Source: Charina bottae
Lineage: Eukaryota; Chordata; Lepidosauria; Squamata; Charinaidae
Assembly (NCBI GenBank): GCA_023362775.1
Contig: JALMGJ010000004.1
Location: 52,477,298-52,541,297, forward strand
Direction: 5' to 3'
Length of the DNA: 64,000 bases
Part shown: piece after piece, positions 58,902-64,000 of the stretch
How the letters are laid out: each line of letters starts with the position of its first letter
Position numbering within the stretch: position 1 is the first letter of the stretch
Made by a program: the position numbers and the translations under genes
Notes under the pieces: generated by a model
Seen by the model: the letters and a program-made list of their open reading frames with translations, nothing else
What the model was told of the DNA's origin: nothing
The model's database searches: none

Positions 58902-61840
58902 AATGAAAGGCTCATGGAATACCGTCCTGGTGCTTGCCACTCTTCTGCTTCAGAACAGACAGAAACACATCATAAGTAAGGAAAAATAAAAACAGAATTC
59001 AGGGGGAATAAAGTATTGATGCCAATGCATATTGTACACAGTTGGTTATGATTCAGACTTTTTCATTCTTAACAGAAGATCCACTGAAAATAAGAGGATT
59101 TAATTTAATCTTTTATTTATATGGGTATAATCTAAGAAGAATTAAATTGAATTCCAAGCCAGTGCTTTCTGCATTGCAACTGACTTGTTTATTTGAGTAA
59201 CAATCCTTCATCACAGTTATATACAATTCAGTAATAAACACTGAAGGTCCTTTTCTTTAAACCACCATCACAACTTCTGATGATGTTTTAAACCAAGATT
59301 AGTTCTCATCTTAGACTTACTTTAGTTTATTTCCTTTTTATTAACTGAATTTATGAAAGCCTGTAAACTTGTAAGGCTATTGATTTATAATTTTTTCTTA
59401 ATAATAAGCTTTTATTAAGCCCTTAAGTCAATTCTGAATGTTTAAGTAAGTTTAAATTTTATTAATCTTATTAGTATTCTATCATTATATTATTTCAGTT
59501 TACTTGTATTTTAATATTTTTATTATCTTAAAGATTGTACTTATACCTTTAATAATAAATAAGCAGAATTCAGAGGGAAGGATAAATGTGGTAAGGTTAA
59601 AACTGCAGTTGTGCCTATGCACATTGGGCAGAATTAAGTAGCATTTAATCATGACTTCTGCTCAAATTATGGAAGGCCAGTTTGGGTGAGTTGGAGGGTT
59701 GAGGCTTAGAAAATCCAAAAAGCTCTAGTCTCTTGGCTTCTTCAAATTTCAGCTAAAATATTTCACTCTGAGGATCCTAAAAGGTAAGAATACTTCACCT
59801 CTTGTACCTATTCTCTCAGTAATTTTAGAACTGCTTCTAACAGACATAACTATTCAGGATTAGCTTAACCTATTAATCCCAACTCAGCAGTCCAAGGACT
59901 GTTCAAGATAATGGCTTCACTCTGCCTGGAATGCTTTTTGAGTTCTAAGTCTAGACTACAATCCAAGTATTAAGCAGTCTATTTAGCTTTCAAGCCCAAG
60001 GTTAGCTAATCACAGTTATGGTATTTCTGTGTAGGGATTTTAGAAACCTAAATTGTCTTCTAGCTAATCCCTATCAGAAGTCTTACCTTATTTTTACACT
60101 TTATGTTTATATAGTTATATACACATATAATGATTATATGTGTATATAACTATAATTTGCATTTTATTAAATTCAATAAGCTTTATCTTACAATTAGCCC
60201 AGATCCAAAAATGCAATTAACTGGCTTTCTGTATGGGAAAAGTTAATGAGGTGCAAACGTGTTTATTCAATGTGATATTCTTTCATCGAGATATATCAGC
60301 AGCCCAGAGTGAATGGGCACCTGAATTCTCAACAGCACAGCTAAATGTGCTGTTACTTAACAGGGCTATTTTCACCTGTTTAATCTGAAGGAAAACAGAA
60401 TGCTCCTGTTTGCTTGAGTGATGCCAGACACATCTTACTAGAAGCAATCATGCAGTAGTGTGTTATTTGAATTGCAGTTGGATAATTTTTCTGACATTTG
60501 TACATGATGCAAAAATGATATTTCGAGCTGTCATATCAGATTTGTAAAATATACTGTAGATGCTTGAATGAAAGTTAATATGATAGAGTAAGTATAAATA
60601 ATAGTTTGTTTTGAATCCAAAGCATATCATCTCCCTGTTGTATTCTATTGACTATAAATGCCTCTTTCATGGATAATCAGTGTGAAGGAGACATATTGGA
60701 ATCTGTACCTATCAAATGTTTAAGAATTACTCAGTAAAAGCCAGTGGGATGGTATTTATCTTCCTACTTCCTTTCAATGGATGCAAAACCATATAAAGTA
60801 ACCTTATACATGTCTCAGAATTTCCAGGACATCGGCAAATGGCCGATGTAGAGAAAGATTACAACAATAATGTCAGAGTCTTATCATGGTTCTCTGTCTT
60901 TTTTCTTCTTTTTTCCTTCTCTGCTTCCTTGGCATTTGAAGCTCTGAAAATCCTGGCAGGATAGAAACTTAGTTAGTAGGTTATGTACATGTATGAAATT
61001 TGCAGTAGATTCAAGATAATCAAAAGAAAGTTTATCATCATGCTAGGCATAGCAAACTTTTGGCTTCACTCTTAAAAAAAACATGATTTTGACAGGAAAA
61101 GGGAAGGCCATATAAACAGATAACAAAATTCTCCTCTATGCCAGAGTTTGGTATGAAAAACTCTTGCCCAAAGAAGAAAGGCACATTTAAAATTAAATTT
61201 GTTAAGCAGATAATACTGTACATCTCTGCCTCTGCTCTTCTCACCTTCTCTGTATGAATTCTGCCCTCATTGCCAGATTTTGCCCCCATCAAGAGGCAAT
61301 ATTTGAAAGATGTTTTCATTTCCAAATGGACACAGTCTCAGACCATTTGTTTAGCCTCCAAGTTTGTGAGGAGGAGTTGTCACCTCCAGTTTAACTCATT
61401 TTGCTCCTCCTAGACCTGAGGGATGAGTATTGTGTCTTTTCTACTGATCAAACAAACAACACTAGAATCAGGAATAATTTTTTTCTGCTTCTTGCTTTCC
61501 TGACACGTCTAGAAGAACTAACTCCAGTGAGTCAGCAAGAATTACAACATATACAGTCAGGCCATGGTAACTGAGTAACAATACTAAATTATAGGCATGC
61601 TCAGTCAATCAGTAACAATAATAACAATACACTACAATGAGCACTCATAGAAGGTACAGGGATGGAACATTTATGGAAAATCTTTTTTCTCTACCAAGTG
61701 TGGAAGCTTCATGAGTTCTGATTAATATATCTGTATCTTTTGGGAAAAACGGAACTAGAAGCTTGTACTTGTTTTTTTTAATTAAAAAAAAATACAGATT
61801 CACTATCATATATGATAGAGTCACCTGTTTATATGTACAC
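58902..61840 (+). other. GLRA2: GLRA2 intron 4, part; AT-rich palindrome at 60111-60153
   Basis: Mostly AT-rich sequence with no recognised repeat family. The 21-bp arms 60111-60131 and 60133-60153 are a perfect palindrome around one G. Confidence 0.5.
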
Positions 61841-61853
61841 AATTGAAAATGCA

Positions 61854-63631
61854 AAATTCCAGAGGTTAGCCAGAAGAGATAAGGAATTATTTTTAAACAA
61901 GCAATGTGCGGAAGTGGAAGAAGACAATAGAATAGGAAGGACAAGAGACCTCTTCCAGAAAATTAGAAACATCGGAGGTAAATTCCAGGCAAAAATGGGT
62001 ATGATCAAAAACAAAGATGGTAAGGACCTAACAGAAGCAGAAGAGATCAAGAAAAGGTGGCAAGAATATACGGAAGATCTGTATAGGAAGGATAATAATA
62101 TTGGAGATAGCTTTGATGGTGTGGTCAGTGAGTTAGAGCCAGACATCCTGAAGAGTGAGGTTGAATGGGCCTTAAGAAGCATTGCTAATAACAAGGCAGC
62201 AGGAGACGATGGTATCCCAGCTGAACTGTTTAAAATCTTGCAAGATGATGCTGTCAAGGTGATGCATGCCATATGCCAGCAAATTTGGAAAACACAAGAA
62301 TGGCCATCAGATTGGAAAAAATCAACTTATATCCCCATACCAAAAAAGGGAAGCACTAAAGAATGTTCAAACTATCGAACAGTGGCACTTCTTTCACATG
62401 CCAGTAAGGTAATGCTCAAGATCTTGCAAGGTAGACTCCAGCAATTCATGGAGCGAGAATTGCCAGATGTACAAGCTGGGTTTAGAAAAGGCAGAGGAAC
62501 TAGAGACCAAATTGCCAATATCCGCTGGATAATGGAGAAAGCCAGGGAATTTCAGAAAAACATCTATTTCTGTTTTATTGACTATTCTAAAGCCTTTGAC
62601 TGTGTGGATCATAACAAATTGTGGCAAGTTCTTGGTGGTATGGGGATACCAAGTCATCTTGTCTGCCTCCTGAGGAATCTGTATAACGACCAAGTAGCAA
62701 CGGTAAGAACAGAGCACGGAACAACGGACTGGTTTAAGATTGGGAAAGGAGTACGGCAGGGTTGTATACTCTCACCCTACCTATTCAACCTGTACGCAGA
62801 ACACATCATGCGACATGCTGGGCTTGAGGAATCCAAGGCTGGAGTTAAAATCGCTGGAAGAAACATTAACAATCTCAGATATGCAGATGATACCACTTTG
62901 ATGGCTGAAAGCGAGGAGGAGTTGAGGAGCCTTATGACGAAGGTGAAAGAAGAAAGTGCAAAAGCTGGGTTGCAGTTAAACCTCAAAAAAACCAAGATTA
63001 TGGCAACGAGCTTGATTGATGACTGGCAAATAGAGGGAGAAAAAGTGGAGGCAGTGACAGACTTTGTATTTCTGACGCTGACTGCAGCCAGGAAATCAGA
63101 AGATGTTTACTTCTGGGGAGGAGAGCAATGGCAAATCTTGATAAAATAGTTAAGAGCAGAGACATCACACTGACAACAAAGGTCCGCATAGTTAAAGCAA
63201 TGGTATTCCCTGTAGTAACCTATGGCTGCGAGAGCTGGACCATAAGGAAGGCTGAGCGAAGGAAGATAGATGCTTTTGAACTGTGGTGTTGGAGGAAAAT
63301 TCTGAGAGTGCCTTGGACTGCAAGAAGATCAAACCAGTCCATACTCCAGGAAATAAAGCCAGACTGCTCACTTGAGGGAATGATATTAAAGGCAAAACTG
63401 AAGTACTTTGGCCACATAATGAGAAGACAGGATACCCTGGAGAAGAAGCTGATGCTAGGGAAAGTGGAAGGCAAAAGGAAGAGGGGCCGACCAAGGGCAA
63501 GATGGATGGATGATATTCTGGAGGTGACAGACTCAACCATTGGGGAGCTGGGAATGGTGACGGCCGACAGAAAGCTCTGGCGTGGACTGGTCCATGAAGT
63601 CACGAAGAGTCGGAAACGACTGAACGAATAA
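61854..63631 (+). pseudogene. BovB reverse transcriptase, one frame-shifting deletion
   Basis: The first frame reads from FQRLARRDKELFLN to about 63077 (DFVFL). It has a pre-RT region (RTRDLFQKIRNIGGKFQAKM, LTEAEEIKKRWQEYTEDLY), fingers (NNKAAGDDGIPAELFKIL, IPIPKKGS), palm (FCFIDYSKAFDCVDHNKLW, GVRQGCILSPYLFNLYAEH, catalytic RYADDTTLMAES near 62880) and part of the thumb. A small deletion removes the expected GSKIT stretch after DFVFL and shifts the frame. The rest continues open (63128-63631: MANLDKIVKSRD, ESWTIRKAERRKIDAFELW, RRSNQSILQEIKPD, KSRKRLNE). The first 14 residues of the longer open frame come from flanking host DNA. Confidence 0.93.
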
Positions 63632-63638
63632 ACAACAA
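61854..63638 (+). mobile_element. BovB (RTE) LINE, 5'-truncated 1.8-kb copy with 13-bp target duplication
   Basis: Flanks AATTGAAAATGCA (61841-61853) and AATTGAAAAAGCA (63639-63651) differ at one base. The element starts inside ORF2 just before the RT and runs to the typical end KSRKRLNE, stop, AACAACAAAA. It lies in the same direction as GLRA2. BovB is known for repeated horizontal transfer among vertebrates and is abundant in squamates. Confidence 0.95.
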
Positions 63639-63651
63639 AATTGAAAAAGCA

Positions 63652-64000
63652 TAATAAGATTCATTACAAATAACCATGTTAGTCAATAAGTAATTAAAAT
63701 ACAATTTACATAAAACTATGTAATAAAATCATATAATTCAACATTTAAAACATGAAAAAGAGAGATAGCAGAAGAATATTACATGCTGCAAAAAAAGCCA
63801 GTGTAAGTTTCTTTAGTAACCTACACATACTGGGTCATACATTATGCTAGTACTTGTTGTTTTGTTTTGTTTGCTTTTGGCTGAGCATGATGCACTGATC
63901 CATCCATTATGGTTTAGTAATATGAACAAGGCTATCTTGGTTAGTTCAACAAAACAATCCAAACTAATATTATTGAATTAGGCTAGTGGTTAGCAACCAG
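63652..64000 (+). other. GLRA2: GLRA2 intron 4, last part in window
   Basis: AT-rich. The last 120 bases (CTGAGCATGATGCACTGATC to the end) faintly resemble the old repeat at 28340-28530. No exon recognised. Confidence 0.4.

Noticed and set aside
61812..61853. Start of the BovB ORF at the first ATG
   Set aside because: These codons lie outside the element, left of and within the target duplication, so they are host sequence.

Overview
The window is vertebrate nuclear DNA, most likely from a squamate reptile (lizard or snake). The evidence is the mix of repeats: BovB (RTE) LINEs, Sauria-type SINEs built on the same BovB-like 3' end, L2 and CR1/L3 LINEs, a squamate-style L1 3' end, Penelope-like elements and young hAT-type MITEs. 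The one host gene is the 5' half of GLRA2, the glycine receptor alpha-2 subunit. It lies on the + strand and has vertebrate exon structure with GT-AG introns. I see no operons, CRISPR arrays or free-standing RNA genes.

Layout. Bases 1-23853 are intergenic and repeat-rich. In order: the 5' part of an endonuclease-RT LINE (minus), a Penelope-like fragment with a GIY-YIG endonuclease ORF and a hammerhead-like motif, a decayed mariner, a 2.8-kb L2-type LINE, a CR1/L3 relic, SINEs and MITEs, a BovB 3' end, a full-length 3.9-kb copy of the first LINE with a perfect 10-bp target duplication, a 5'-truncated L1 and a Sauria SINE. The GLRA2 exons follow: exon 1 (signal peptide) 23854-23921, exon 2 25935-26068, the alternative exons 3B 47911-47978 and 3A 48077-48144, and exon 4 56905-57128. 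Exons 5 onward (rest of the ligand-binding domain and the membrane segments) lie beyond the right edge. The 21.8-kb intron 2 holds a decayed RTE LINE interrupted by a Penelope-derived foldback and a hAT MITE, an L1-like non-autonomous unit, another foldback, and SINEs. Intron 4 holds a 1.8-kb, nearly intact BovB 3' half.

How the parts work together. The GLRA2 reading frame works only if exactly one of exons 3B or 3A is used. Including both gives a TAA after three codons of 3A; skipping both gives a TGA in exon 4. The two exons are only 98 nt apart, and the intervening intron carries UCAU motifs and a U-rich tract, as expected for Nova/PTB-type control. Most other structure is mobile DNA. Many insertions can be delimited to the base by target-site duplications. 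The least routine observations are two foldback elements with 12-bp duplications and Penelope-like hammerhead cores, and a tRNA-headed SINE with an L2-type tail. All family names rest on reading motifs by eye; no database search was possible.
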